Source of the DNA: Cenococcum geophilum 1.58
Taxonomy: Eukaryota; Ascomycota; Dothideomycetes; Gloniales; Gloniaceae
DNA: 64,000 nucleotides
Direction: 5' to 3'
NCBI GenBank assembly: GCA_001692895.1
Contig: KV748201.1
Location: 2,170,001-2,234,000 of the forward strand
Every line of letters starts with the position of its first letter. The first letter of the stretch is position 1. A model generated the notes under the pieces. The model ran no database searches. It saw only the letters and a program-made list of their open reading frames with translations, and was not told where the DNA came from. The position numbers and the translations under genes were made by a program. This document shows positions 36,341-49,792 of this stretch, piece after piece.

Positions 36341-39267
36341 TCCGCCAATATAAGAAGCTATTTAGCTATTACTTAATTATTTGAAGAAATTCTACCTTAT
36401 TGTTAGACTCTAACACCTTATCGTTAAAGGACGTAGACTCTAACAGAAATCTTACCTTAATTGTCATAGGATGGGATTCTACGAGATTTTATAAGATTCC
36501 ACCTTAATTGTTAAAGGACGATCCTGTTAATAAAATCTTATCTTAATTTCTCCTTTGCCTATTAGTTAAATGACTCTACTAAAGTCGAGTTCGTCTACTA
36601 TAATTATCCTTAATAAGCTAAAAGACTGGGAGTAATAGATCTGGTAACTATAAGCCCTTATAGATAAACGAATTTAGGCCTATGTTAACCTAGATAAGGA
36701 AGCACTTTAATAAGGTCTATTATAAGAACCACCCTATTTAGAAGTTATAGATTTTAATAAAAATGCAACTTTATATATATAGCTCTTAATAAATTAACAG
36801 AGGGCGTATAAGAATAGCAGATAATACTATAACTAGGATATAAAGTATTTCTTAAAACAAGAAGAGCACCTTTAATAGATCCGCACCTAAATTATATCTA
36901 TAGTATTAATTTAGAAGAAGCTACTGCTTAACCCTTCTTTAATAGTTAAAGAATGGCTATTTCGATTGAAGGAGAACATAGAACCTACTTTAACGTTTAT
37001 TAGGAAGAAGGTACAATACCAGTATATAGAAGCTCTTAAGGGGTTTAAATACTTATTAAAATTAAATTAGTGGCTAGATTAATGGGAATATATAATATTA
37101 CTAGAAGAGAAATATAAAATACCTTAAGTGTCTAATGGAATCTGGCTTTAAGAATTAGCAAAAGTTATTTAACCTTTTAGTAACGCCTATTGTATAAAGT
37201 ACACTACCAAGTTAAATAACCCTTAGAAGTTGAGATCTTTTAAATACCGTAAAGTAGTAAAGGAGCTATAAGAAGGACTTAGAACACTCTTAAAGAAAGC
37301 TAATACTATTATAAGAGGGAGTACCTTTAATGCAGACTTTGCAGAGTAAGCTATTAAGGATTACTCTAATACTACTAAAGGTTTATAGAGAGGAAAAACC
37401 TTAGTATATAATAGACGCTTAAAGAGAGCTAGGATACTAGTAGATAAAGAGACGTCCTATAAGAAGCTAATACCTAAGTGCTTAGCGTACAGAATATAAG
37501 GACATTCTATTTAGGAGTATTGGTGTTTATTTAAAGATAAAAGACCTACAGGAGTTATAATTGGAGATGCTCGCATTAAAAGGACGCTAAAGAAGGTAGA
37601 AAAGAATAAGGATCTCACTAAGTTATAAAGATTAGACTTAAAGAATAAGAAGATAAGGCTTAATAATAATAGGACAAGAGTTAGGAAGTTAAGATTAAGG
37701 GAGAAGCTAATATAATATTTCTAGAATTGTTTTATACCGGTTAATTCTATCTACTAAAACTATTAACTATTCTTAACTTAGGAACCACTCTCTATATCTT
37801 TAATAACATCTTTCATTTCTATAACTTTAGGAAAGCTCTAAGATATAAATATATTATCACCAGTAGCTTAAAAGTGCCTATACTAGGCTATAGCGACGTT
37901 GCTATCTAAGTTACAAAACCAGATAAGAGTAAGGAAATCCTACGTCTTAAGGACGTTGCCTTTTATATAGACTTTAATACGAATCTAGTATTGTTCCGTC
38001 TACTTTAAAAATAAAAATACTACTAGGATAATAAAGGAGATAATAATCTTCTAGTTTAAAAGGATAATATAATCCTATATTAAATGGAAGAATATTATAG
38101 ATAATAGACTATTAAATACGTCTAACTAGGAAGTCTATTAGCGTTTAATATAAGCCAACTGCTACGCCGCTAATAAAAGTGTAGAGTATTGTTAAGAGAT
38201 ATTTGTCTAGATGCGAAAGGTAATATATAACTATAGTATCTGCGTTTAGGTTATCCAGGACCTATAAGCCTTTATTATTTAGGTATTAACGCCCTAAAAG
38301 TTAAGCTTTAAGGCCCTAAGACAACAGAATATTAATGCTATAGCCTCGCTAAAATTAAGCGTTAGGTCTTATAAAGGTTCTTAAAATAAAAGATTAGTAA
38401 ACCCTATTTTAACCTTTATATTAACTAGACTAATCTTAAAGAAGCGTATACCGGATTTATATAAGTTATACTTATCTATAACACCTACTTAGAAAGATCC
38501 TTCCTATACTTTATAATAACATATAGTAAGGAGAAGGAGACACTATAAGTGCTTAAAGATTTTATTAAATAGATTCGTCTAAGGTATAACCTTAAAGTTA
38601 ATACTATTAGATTAGACAATGAGCTAGGGAAAAGGACAACCCTTAAATAGCTACGGTCCTAAGGGATTATATTTAAGCCTTTAGCGCTATATACTTAAGC
38701 TTAGAACAGTACCGCTAAACGCTTAGGGGGTATAATTATTAAGAGAGTATAGGTAATAAGAATTACTGCTAATTTACTTATAACTTATAGGACAAGATCG
38801 TTAACTATATAGTCTATTTTTGAGATTAAACGTTATAAGAAAGCAATAGATGGAAATCGCTATATAAGAGGTTCTATACCTTCCTAGCTAATAAGAGATT
38901 AAGAAAACCGTAACTAGCGCACCTAAAAGCCTACAGCTATAGGGCGTACGCGATAACGTCGGATGCCTAGTTAAAGAAGAAAAGGCTAAGTAAGCTAGAT
39001 CCGCAAGCCCATATTAGCTACTTTACTAGCTATAACTTTACTAATATCTATAGGATCTAGATTCTATATAATAGTATTATTATCTCTACTAGGGACATTA
39101 TTTTTAATAAAAAGATATTCTTTAACGGTAAGTAAACAGATATCTTAACGGATCTATGCGCTAAATTAGACACGCTAATTAAAAAGATTTAACTCCCTAA
39201 TATTCTAACTAAGAACAAGGTCCTTCTAGAAGATAATAAAGAAGTATTTAAACCGTTAATTTAAGAG

Positions 39268-39692
39268 TGTTACGGACGCTTTAAGTACGATATTACGACT
39301 ACTTAGGGAAGAGTTGGAAGAAGCTAGTTGGTTAATACAAGCACGGTCTAGAATAGAGCCGATAAAACCATATGACGAGGAATAGTAACTAAGGTCACAT
39401 AACATGCTACGTATTAAACGAGAGGGATAAAAGGAACTTACGTACTTTATATATAAGACGTATATTATATACAAGAAGGATTTTATAGGAGTACGGTTAT
39501 ATATTTAAGGACCCTTAATCCCTACCTAGATAGTTCCTTCCTTATAGTAATTCTCAGAATACAATTAAAGTTAATCTATTAGGCAACCACTCCACCAGTT
39601 ATTATCTTATTATTAACTATTATCTTTACATTTCCTATACACCTAGCCTATTAACGAACCCATTGTAGTTCCTACTACAAGGTTCCGTTATA
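39268..39692 (+). repeat. 5' LTR of Gypsy A4
   Basis: 425 bp, TGTTACGG to CCGTTATA, preceded by AAGAG. Confidence 0.94.
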
Positions 39693-42600
39693 TAATCACT
39701 ACTATAGTTACGGTATTAAATACAGTAGGTTAAACAACATGCCACCAAAAGCAGCCACCATAACGCTATTGACGGCGGCAACTACTTTAAGGTTAGGTAA
39801 TGACACCAGTATAGCAGACACTAACTTACAGCAACCTATAACAGTTGGGCAACTATAAGAAATAGTTGACTAGTTAATAGAAAATAATATAACGTTAGAA
39901 AATAGGATTAACGGGATAGGCGTAGTAAAGGTTAAGCTACCATTAATCAAAAGATTCTTAGGAGAGAAGTCTAAGCTTAAAGGATTCCTTACGTAAATGC
40001 ACTTTAAGGTTGCGTAGGAAGGAGCAAAGCTAGTAATACCTATAGATTAAATAGCGTATATAGGATTGTTCCTAACAGGCAGAGCACTTAAGTGGTTTAA
40101 GCCTTACCTTACGGAAATCCAGGTAAATAGAATAACGACTACGAATTAAGAGGTACGGTTTATATTCTTAAGCTAGAATAGATTCGTGGAACGACTTATA
40201 CAAATATTTAGAGACCTAGAGGCAGTAACTACGGCGGAAAGAAAACTCCAAGACATTACGTAACGAACCTTAGCAATTAAGTATATAACGCAGTTCTAGA
40301 CGTTAGTAACGTAAGTAGAGTAAAATAATAGGGCGCTTATAGTATAGTACAAACAGGGACTTAAGGCTAAAGTCTAGGACGTAATTATTCTAATAGAAGA
40401 TGCGGACACCCTAAGGGAACTAATAAATTAAGCGATTAAGATTAATAATTAGATCTACTAAAGGGAACAGGTTAAGAGAGGCTAGGATAGAGTTTTACAG
40501 TTATATAAGGCGCAGAGCACGCAACGACCAAAGCTAAGTTAAAAACTATAGTATGGCGCAGAGCTAATAGACCTAAGCGGTACTAAAGAAGCCTATAAGA
40601 GATGGAGCAAATAACTATAGAAACCCAGAGGATAAGGATTAAGTAATTAAAGGTTTAAGGAGCAGAGGCCAAACCAGGGATCTTAGTAGTAGAAGATATT
40701 TAGGCGGACTCTATAGTAAGAAAAATAGTTTAAAAAAGGAGCTTATATAAATTACGGAAAATAAAATTACTACGTTAGAGACTATAAAAGTAGGTAAAGT
40801 CACTATATAGTAAAAGGGATAAGATTAGCAAATAACATATATATATAGAGGGACGATAATATACTGCAAGGAATAAAAGAATATTTAATTAGAAGTTTTA
40901 TATTTTATTATAATAACGTATACCGAATTTATAAGGACGCTAAGTATAGCGTAAGCTATTAGCTATAGGAGCTAGCACCTATAGGATATAGAGGGACCAA
41001 TAAACTAGCTTATAGATCGGATATTAAGGACAATAAATTTAATATAGGCGAAGTATTCTATAATAATAAGGTAATATAAGCGGTTTACTGGGAACACGTA
41101 GCTATTAGAGATGTTATACTAGAGGTAAAGGATAATTCTACTATAGAATAGGGAATATTAGTAGGGATCGAGACCCTATTAGATATAATGTCTATCGCTT
41201 TATAAGACGCAAGAGAAGTAGGATAGTGAGCTACTTTAGCACTTAATAAAGGCAAAAGGCTACAAGCTTAAGATTTTTAAGACAAGATGCGAGACGACTA
41301 AGATTCTTAAGACGGGATAAGGCAAGCTTAAGGACCTATAATAGACGATAACCGATAAAGCAGAGCAATAGCTTAGTTTAATAATATACAAATAAGCTTA
41401 GGACAAAGTTTCCTAAAGGTATAAGACTCTTAAGACAAGATAAGTGAAATTTAAAACTCTTAAGATAAGATAAGAATACTAAGTAAGCCTAGTTGGACTA
41501 AGGCTAAAGCTAAGCTTAAGTTAGAAGTAAGCTTAGGATTAAAGAATCTAAGGGACTAAAGATTTGGAGTATAAATAAGGGAACCTATAAATAAGAGGCA
41601 AGAGGCTTCTTTATAGATTAGAGAATCTGCAGCGTAAATAGCAACTAGACTAAGAGATAGATATATAAACCTAGAAGACTTACTAGGGGAACACAGTATT
41701 TGGCCTAAAGATTAAAAAGTTAATACTAGGATTAAGAAGCAAGACAACTTTAAGAATTAATCTATAAGACGCAAACTAAAAGAAACTATAGAAGAGTTTA
41801 AGCAAAGAATTATCGTATAGCAAGAACAGAAACTAGATAAGAGATCTAGTATATTAGGACGTACTAGGGATAGAGCGCTAGTATAAAAAATTACTAATAG
41901 GCCTAGGGTAGGCATATTAAGAGCTAAGTGGCTTACTAAACTAGAAAATGAAGAGGATTTAGGAATTCTAACTAGATTTAAGGAATAATATATAAAGGGC
42001 TGTTATAATACAGTAATAAGAAGATACTTTCTTACGGATAAGCCATATACACTCTAATAGCTATACTAAAGGTGGTATAGGCAGCGACACAATAATAAGT
42101 AGGAAGATTTTTATATATAGTTAGATGAAAAAGTTATCTAAGACCACCCAATTACAGAAAAGGTAATAAGTTATATTAAAGGAGCCTTAATTATAACGTT
42201 AAAGGATCTAAAGAAATAATTAGAGGACTAGAGAAGCAAGAGACGTATCTTAGTACCTACAAATAAAGTTATAACGTTTAGATTAGCATAATAAAGGTTT
42301 AAACTTAAGGATAAAGACGAGCTAAGAGTTAACCTAAAGCACCTAGTATACTATATGCTATTATAGATTGCATATATGGACGATATATATAAGATATATA
42401 AGAATCCAAAAGAAAAGAATTAGAAATACCCTATAAGGATATACTAAATAATAGATGAATAATAGTATAGGAATGCTAAGTATATATATAGCTGGCATCC
42501 AGCAGAAGCCCAAAAGAAAGGAAATTTAATACTTTAGCTAGGAAGATTCCTTACGGAAGAATACTTAGACGGATAATAGTAATAGGAATACCCAGAGAAT

Positions 42601-45600
42601 ACATATCTATAGTATATTAAAGATAAAAAGTAAACTAGGTATTAGCTAAAGAATAAGCCAAGTATAATAGGATTAAGCAGCTAATAGTTAGGAAAAGTAG
42701 AGGCCTATAAAACTAGAGGGAGCTAGTAATAGAGCCTTAGACCCTTAAAGAAATTTAAGGACAACACCTAAATTTAAGAGTTAAATAGTAAGATTAACAG
42801 TTTAAAGCGCTAATAGATAGTAAAGTAATGCAAAACTATATCTTACTAGTAGTAGTTAAGAAAATAGGGCTACCTTATAGATAGAAGGAGCAACCTTACC
42901 TATTAGTTACAATTTTAGGAGATCTAATAACCTATAGAGGAGGGATTATTAACCTTAAAATAGGACCTATTTAGATAACCATTAAAGGAAGATAAATCAA
43001 GATATTTTTTAATATCCTACTATTAGGACGGGATAAGGCAGTATTAGGGATGCCTTAGTTACAGGAATATAATCCAAAAATTAATTAAATTATAGGTTAG
43101 GTTAATATTAGAGATACTTAACGCCGTAAGATATAATAATAGGTTAAGTTAGTATAGTACTAAGTTAGAGTAATATATAAAGAGACTAAGCAAGGCTTAA
43201 GTTATGTATTAAAAAGATACTATAAGTACGGTAAGAAACTATAGTCACTAGAAAGTAAAAAGCTATTAGAGTATATAGTATAGGACTATAAGATAGAGTT
43301 AGAACTAGAAATAAGTCTAAGGTTCTTTCTAATCTATAAGCTTACTAAAGAAGAAGGTAGAGTATTAAAAGAGTTTATTTAGGAAAACTTATAAAAGGGA
43401 TATATTAGACCATCGCAGTTATTAGCGGGTTATCCAGTACTGTTTATACTAAAGAAAAATAGTAAACTAAGGCTATATATTAACTATAGATAGTTAAACA
43501 GCATTACCAAGAAGGATAGGTATCCTTTACCCTTAATTAGCGAAATCTAAGACAGGATAGGTAACGCGTAAATCTTTATAAAGATAGATCTAAGATAGGT
43601 ATACTATTAGATTAGGATTAAGGAAGGCAATAAATAGAAAGCAGCTTTTAGGTTAAAGGAAGGACTATATAAACCATTAGTTATATAATTTAGGCTTATA
43701 AATATACTAGCAACGTTCTAAAAGCGTATTAATAATATATTAGGAGAACACTTAGATAAATTTATTATAGTATACCTTAACAATATTATTATCTACTTAA
43801 TAACTAAGGAAGAATATAGGGAACACGTTAAATAGGTTTTAAAGAGACTATAAAAAGAACAGATGCTAGTAGCAATTAAAAAAATGCGAGTTTTTTTATA
43901 AGGAAGACAGATTTTATTAGATTTATTATTAAACTAAGCTAACTTAGCATAGATCTAAAGAAGATTAAGGCTATAGTAAATTAGTAAAAACTAGAGAACG
44001 TTATATAATTAAGATTGTTCCTAGGGTTTTATAATTACTATAGAAGGTTTATAGCGTAATAGTTAAAGGATATTAAACCATTTACGCAATTAATAAAGAA
44101 AGAAGAACTATAGGTATAGGGAAAGGAATAATAAGAACTATTTAAGAAAGTTAAGGAATTATTTACCTAAGAGCTAGTTCTTAAGATCTATTAACTAGGA
44201 CTAGAAACAGTTATAAAAATAAAAATATTAAATTATATACTAGGGGTATACTTTATATAGAAATATTAGGATAGATAGCACTTAGTAATATACTATAGTT
44301 AAAAGATAACACTATTAGAGTTAAACTATAACATCTATAATAAGAAGTTACTAGGTATAGTTATAGCATTAAAGAAATAGAGAGCGTTCTTATAAAGCAT
44401 AAAGAAACCATTTATAGTTAAGACGGATTATAAGAACCTAATAGGATTCCTAATAATAAAGAAACTTAATTAAAGATAGGTTAGATGGGCAGAGATGCTT
44501 ATAAAATACTATTTTAAGATTTAGTATATTAAGGGTATAGACAACACATAAGCAGATACTCTAAGTTAAAGGGCTAAACTATAAAATAATAAAAAGCCAT
44601 TAGGGGCTTTACTGCGAAAGGATATAGACGGATTAATTAGGTATAATTATCTAAAAATTATAGTAACTTAAGAGAGTAACAAACTAGAGAAAGTCTACGA
44701 GATACTAGAGAGCTTTTAGGTATAAAGAATTCTAGAGGTATAACTAGAAGATCTATAGACGGATATATACGAAAACTAAGAAATAAAGTATATCCTAAGA
44801 AGTATAGCAGAGTAGTTTATAGAGGACTTCTATAAGGAACTAACTTAAGGACATAATGGAGCTATAGGCTTAGTGTTAAGACTTTAGAAGGAGTATATTA
44901 TTAATAGAGTCTGGAATATTATAAGAAAAGTAATAAAGAAATATCTAGATTGCTAAAGGAATAAACTAATAAGGTATAAGCTATACGGAGGGCTATAACC
45001 TGTTAAAATACTAGGAAGACTATAGGAGGTTATATTATAGGACTTTATTATTAAGTTACTAAAGTTAAGAGATCCTATTACTAGATAAGATTATAACACA
45101 ATCTTAGTAATAGTAGATAAGCTTATAAAGTAGGGATACTTTATAGCATATACAGAAGAAATATTAGTAGAAGATATTGCTAGAATTTATATTAAAGAAG
45201 TATTTATAAGATATAGAGTATTAAGTAAAATTATATCGGATAGGGATCTAAGATTTATAGTAGCATTCTAGGAGGTATTCTTAGCGGAGTAAGGAGTTTA
45301 AGCAGCAACTTCTACCGTATATTATTCGTAGATAGATAGCTAGATAGAAAGATTAAACTAAACACTAGAATAGTATCTAAGGCACTATATTAATTATGCA
45401 TAGAATAATTAGGTATCGCTATTACTAGTTATATAGTTTGCATACAATATAATACCTTAAGAAGAAATAGGTATATTACTATTTAAGGTAAATTACGGAT
45501 ATAAGCTAAGAATATCGTTGTTACTATAGCAAGTAAAGAAAATAAGTAGTATAGCTAAAGAAAGAATAAAGACGTTAATAAATCTTTATATAGACCTTAT

Positions 45601-46799
45601 AGAATTAGTAAAGAAAGTATAAGAAAGAATAAAAAGGTACTATAATACTAAGAGATCTAAGGGACTAGATCTTAAGGAGGGAGATAAAATGTGGCTACTA
45701 TATAAAAATTTTAAGAGTTAATAACTAAGTAAGAAGTTAGACCACGTTAGACTAGGACCTTTTAAAATTATATAGAGAATTTTACCAGTTACGTTTAAGT
45801 TAAACCTACTAGCTAAAATAAAGATCTACCCTATATAGTATATCGTAATGCTAGAGCCAGCTTATAGGAATATTAAGCCACTAGTTTATAAGGCAGACAT
45901 ATATAGAGGGTAAGAAGAAGACAATAGTAAGTTTTAAAGATTGTTAGTTACGAAGATATTAACGACAAAATATAGTATAAAGTTAAGTAGATAGGCTATA
46001 ATAAGACTACCTAGGAACTACTAGAGAATTTAAAGAACGCTATGGGAAAGGTATAGGAGTATTAGAAGAGATTAGGTCAGGCAGTATTAATAAAGAAGGA
46101 TCGCTAAAGAACGAGCCACCTAAGGGGGACCTAAGAAGAGCAGTTACCGATCTATTTAGATCTATTTCCTTCTCTATTAGAAGAGAATCCATTCTTTTAT
46201 TACTAAGTTCCTATAGACCCTATTCTATAAGTTTCTACTCCTTAGAATAAACCTTCTCGCGAACCTTCTTAAGACGGAGTAAATAAGTAGACGCCGCGAT
46301 TTAAGTATCTAGGGCTTTCTATTCTGCATCTTAAAAACGTTCTAACTTAGTAAGGGCTTAAGATAGTTTACTATCTAGCTATATAGCAGCAGATTAAATA
46401 TAAAACCCTAAGACAAATTAATTAGGGAACTAGACGACTATTAAGAGTAATAGGTCGCGTATATTTAGTATTAGAGGTAGAGTAAACGTTATAGGACGAA
46501 TAAATATTCGCTTTAGTGCACTCTAAGTAAAAGAACGGTTATCGCGAAGATAGACTCACTAACGTAACGTAAACTAACCCCTTTTTCGAACAGCGAGAAC
46601 ATAGAGATAATATAATCTCACTAAGAGATAATATCGCAGCGATAGTGTAAGCATAACGTTAGGCGTATAAGAAAGAAGAAGCTTTAGGTATAATAAGCAA
46701 TAATATTAACTAAATTAATTAGATAGATATTATACCTCTAATAAATAACTTAGAGATATTTAAAATCTTTAAGGACAAAGATAGAAAGGAGGGAGATAG

Positions 46800-47224
46800 T
46801 GTTACGGACGCTTTAAGTACAATATTACGACTACTTGGGGAAAAGTTAGAAGAAGCTAGTTAGTTAATATAAGTACAGTCTAGGATGGAGCCGATAGAAC
46901 TATATAACGAGGAATAGTAACTAAGGTTATATAATATGCTACATATTAAACAAGAGGGATAAGAGGAACTTACGTACCTTATATATAAGACGTATATTAC
47001 GTATAAGAAGGATTTTATAGGAGTATGGTTGTGTATTTAAGGACCCTTAATCCCTACCTAGATAGTTCCTTCCTTATAGTGATTCTTAGAATACAATTAG
47101 AGTTAATCTATTAGGCAACCACTCCACTAGTTGTTATCTTATTGTCGACTATTATCTTTGCATTTCCTACACACCTAGCCTATTGACGAACCTATCGTAG
47201 TTCCTGCTACAAGGTTCCGTTATA
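46800..47224 (+). repeat. 3' LTR of Gypsy A4
   Basis: 425 bp, TGTTACGG to CCGTTATA, followed by AAGAG. Confidence 0.94.
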
Positions 47225-49484
47225 AAGAGGAAGACGACAACATTAATAATAAGCCACTTTAAACCTTTAATAAGTTAGCAGATTTTAAGCTTATAAGAGC
47301 TCTTAAAGACGCATATTATACGCTACCTCTAATAAAAGAAGATAAAGAATATCTATATGCCTTTTACGTTAGGTATTCTATAAAGTTAGATATATAAGAT
47401 ACTAATTAGGACATTATTTAATAAATAGGAGACGGGTTTAATACTTAGGGGGTGTTTAATAACTTAGTTAAAGACTTATTTAAGGAAGCCGGCAATTATA
47501 GGTTTAAAGACTTTATTACTAAAAGGATTACTTTAGCCTATTACGGCACCTTCTTAGCAGGAAGAAAGTTTAACCTTAATAGTTAACTTAACGATAGTAA
47601 GCTAAAATTAGGTAGAATACGTAATGTTAAATTATATAAGAAGAACTTACTTCCTTTACCTTAGTTAATTAAGGACCTTAATATATATCCTCTTTAAGAT
47701 TAGTTCTAAGAGGCTTAATAAGCCCACCTCTAATCTTATTATTAAATAAGGTTATTTTAAGAAATAGATAAGAAGTATATAAAGGGATAGCAGATCCTTA
47801 GCTTAATGTAGGTGTTCGTTTATAAGACGAATAAGTATAAATTCCTCTAGAAATATAAGGTACGCCTAATAGTATACAGAAATTAATAGGCTCTAGAAGA
47901 CCTACCTATAAGAGCTATTATATTGGCGAGTATAACCTTCTAGACCCTAATAACAATTACCGTAAAATTTAACCTAGAGACAATATAGATAGATATAGTT
48001 AACGCGTTTATCTATTACGATTTTAACGAGGTTATCTATATAAAGCTACTGCTAGGGTTTAATAAAGGAAAGACAGATAAAGTACTGCGCTTAAGAAAAG
48101 CCCTTTACGGACTATAATAATTACTACTATTATAGCAGAAGAATTTCACGAGCTTATTAAACGAATTAGGTTTTAAAGAGGTACCTTAAAAGCCGTACGT
48201 TATACTAAAAGGTAGAATAGTTATCTTCTTCTATATTAATAATATTGTCTTCTACTATAGAAAGATAGATAAAAAGAAAGCTTAAAAAGTAATTAAGGAG
48301 CTAAGTAAGGAATACCAGATAAGTACCCTTAGTGAGCTAAAATAGTTCCTAGAAATTTATGTACTATATAATTATAGCTAGAGGCTCTTATAGCTATCCT
48401 AGGAAGCCTATATTAAGAAGATAGCTAGCTAGTATAAGATAGACCTTAAAGGGCGTCTTTTAAATACTCCTATGGCAGAATCTAAACTCCTCTTTACTAA
48501 TTACCGATTAATCTATTTAATGCATCTGTCCCCTAATACAGACCTATTAGTCCGTCCTATATCCCTACTAGCTTCTACAATGCTATATTAGAGAAAAATA
48601 GGTTTAGTACTCTATATAGCTACTATAACGCGTCCGGATATTGCTTTTATAGTATTATAGCTAGTAAGGTTTAACTAGAACCTAAGCTAAGAGCACTATT
48701 AAGCGGTAGATAGAGTAATCTAGTACCTATATAGCACGAGAAGTAGAGTAATCTACTATAGAGGAGATAAGGAAGGAATAAACGGTAGAGGGAAATAAAG
48801 GAATACGCGATAAAGGACGAGATGATGGAAGAGACGGTAGAGGTAAAGCGTAATTATTTATCTGTGCTAGCGATGTATCGTTTACGGATAATTCTGTTAA
48901 TAGAAAGAGCTTATAAGGATATATTATAAAGCTATTTAGGGGACTAATTATCTAGAGAGCAAATAAGTAAGATATAGTGATAACGTCGAGCATAAAAGCT
49001 AAGTTGTTAGCCCTATTATAGATAGTAAAGGAAGCTATCTTTATTAGTAGGCTATTTAAAGTAATAACGTTAAGGCTAAACAAGCTCTTAATTATTAACT
49101 GCGATAATACCTAGATACTCTAACTAATTATAGAAGATATAGCAAAGCTAATTACGAAGCTCTAATACGTTGACATTTATTAATATTAGCTACGTTAGGA
49201 ATACACAAGGAGATAAGTACTATTTTAATGGATAGTGATAAAGGAGATGATTGCCGATGGACTTACGAAGGCCCTGCCTAAGCAGAGGTTTTAAAGCTTC
49301 GTTAATATAATCGGAATAGTAGATATTAAGGAGTAGCTGAATGAGGAGAAGCAACTGGAGGACCTAAGGGAGAAAATTAGAGCGAGACGGAAGGATTTAG
49401 ATGAGAGTATGGTTTAATTGACTTATTAACGGATATGAGAAGGTGGTTAGCTTTGACCTTAAAGAGCTCGAAGCTAAGGGGGTG

Positions 49485-49658
49485 TGTCAGATAATCTGTA
49501 TTCTATGTGGCGTAGGACGTGCACGAGTCACGTGCACGGGGCACGTGCATTGTAAATATCTTCATCTGAGCCCAGGGGCCCCAGGTCAAGACACGAACAA
49601 GATCATCAATCAATCAACCCATTTCATTAATGAATAGCTCTATATGAACTATCTGACA
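49485..49658 (+). repeat. 3' LTR of the Copia element (not RIPped)
   Basis: 174 bp, TGTCAGATA to TATCTGACA, a perfect 9-bp inverted terminus. It has GTCACGTG (49527-49534) and a second CACGTG at 49542-49547. It ends 134 bp upstream of the host gene's start codon. Confidence 0.95.
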
Positions 49659-49792
49659 GATACAGGAGTGAATATCAGTAAATCCTGAGCTATTATAAGT
49701 AGAATTGCTTCAAGCGCGTATTACAAAAGGCGACCTGCATCAAAGAGCATATATAAGAATGAAACTCCATTGAGACATTCAGCACCAGCGCA
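49659..49792 (+). promoter_or_regulatory. Promoter-proximal region of the hydantoinase gene
   Basis: Only 134 bp separate the Copia 3' LTR from the start codon. A TATATAAG motif at about 49749-49756 lies some 37-44 bp before ATG and could be the TATA box. Any farther upstream control sequence has been displaced by the Copia/A4 block or is supplied by the LTR itself. Confidence 0.5.

Larger units (their letters stand above)
39268..47224 (+). mobile_element. Gypsy family A fossil, copy A4, full length, inside Copia
   Basis: A complete 7957-bp copy with 425-bp LTRs and an exact AAGAG duplication (39263-39267 and 47225-47229). It splits the Copia element between integrase and reverse transcriptase. 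Gag starts near 39739 (MPPKAAT...), the zinc knuckle is near 40740-40790, protease near 42800, reverse transcriptase at about 43400-43800, integrase at about 44850-45650, and the chromodomain at about 45920-46100. It is broken, with many breaks, and more RIPped than A1 and A3. Confidence 0.95.
36154..49658 (+). mobile_element. Ty1/Copia fossil, full length, split by A4
   Basis: A Copia-type element with 174-bp LTRs. The flanking AATAT (36149-36153) and GATAC (49659-49663) would be one target duplication differing by two RIP-type transitions. Without A4 it is about 5.5 kb. Gag starts near 36571, a CCHC knuckle lies at about 37466-37530 and integrase at about 37790-38900. After A4, reverse transcriptase lies at about 47640-48420 (with a YVDD-like box near 48232-48255), RNase H at about 48880-49210, and a G-rich purine tract just before the 3' LTR. 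It is broken, with many breaks. RIP is heavy through most of it, fades after about 48800, and is absent in the 3' LTR. Confidence 0.92.

Noticed and set aside
49443-49637. A 64-codon frame reading into the Copia LTR
   Set aside because: It lies in the 3' end and LTR of the Copia element and has no independent support.
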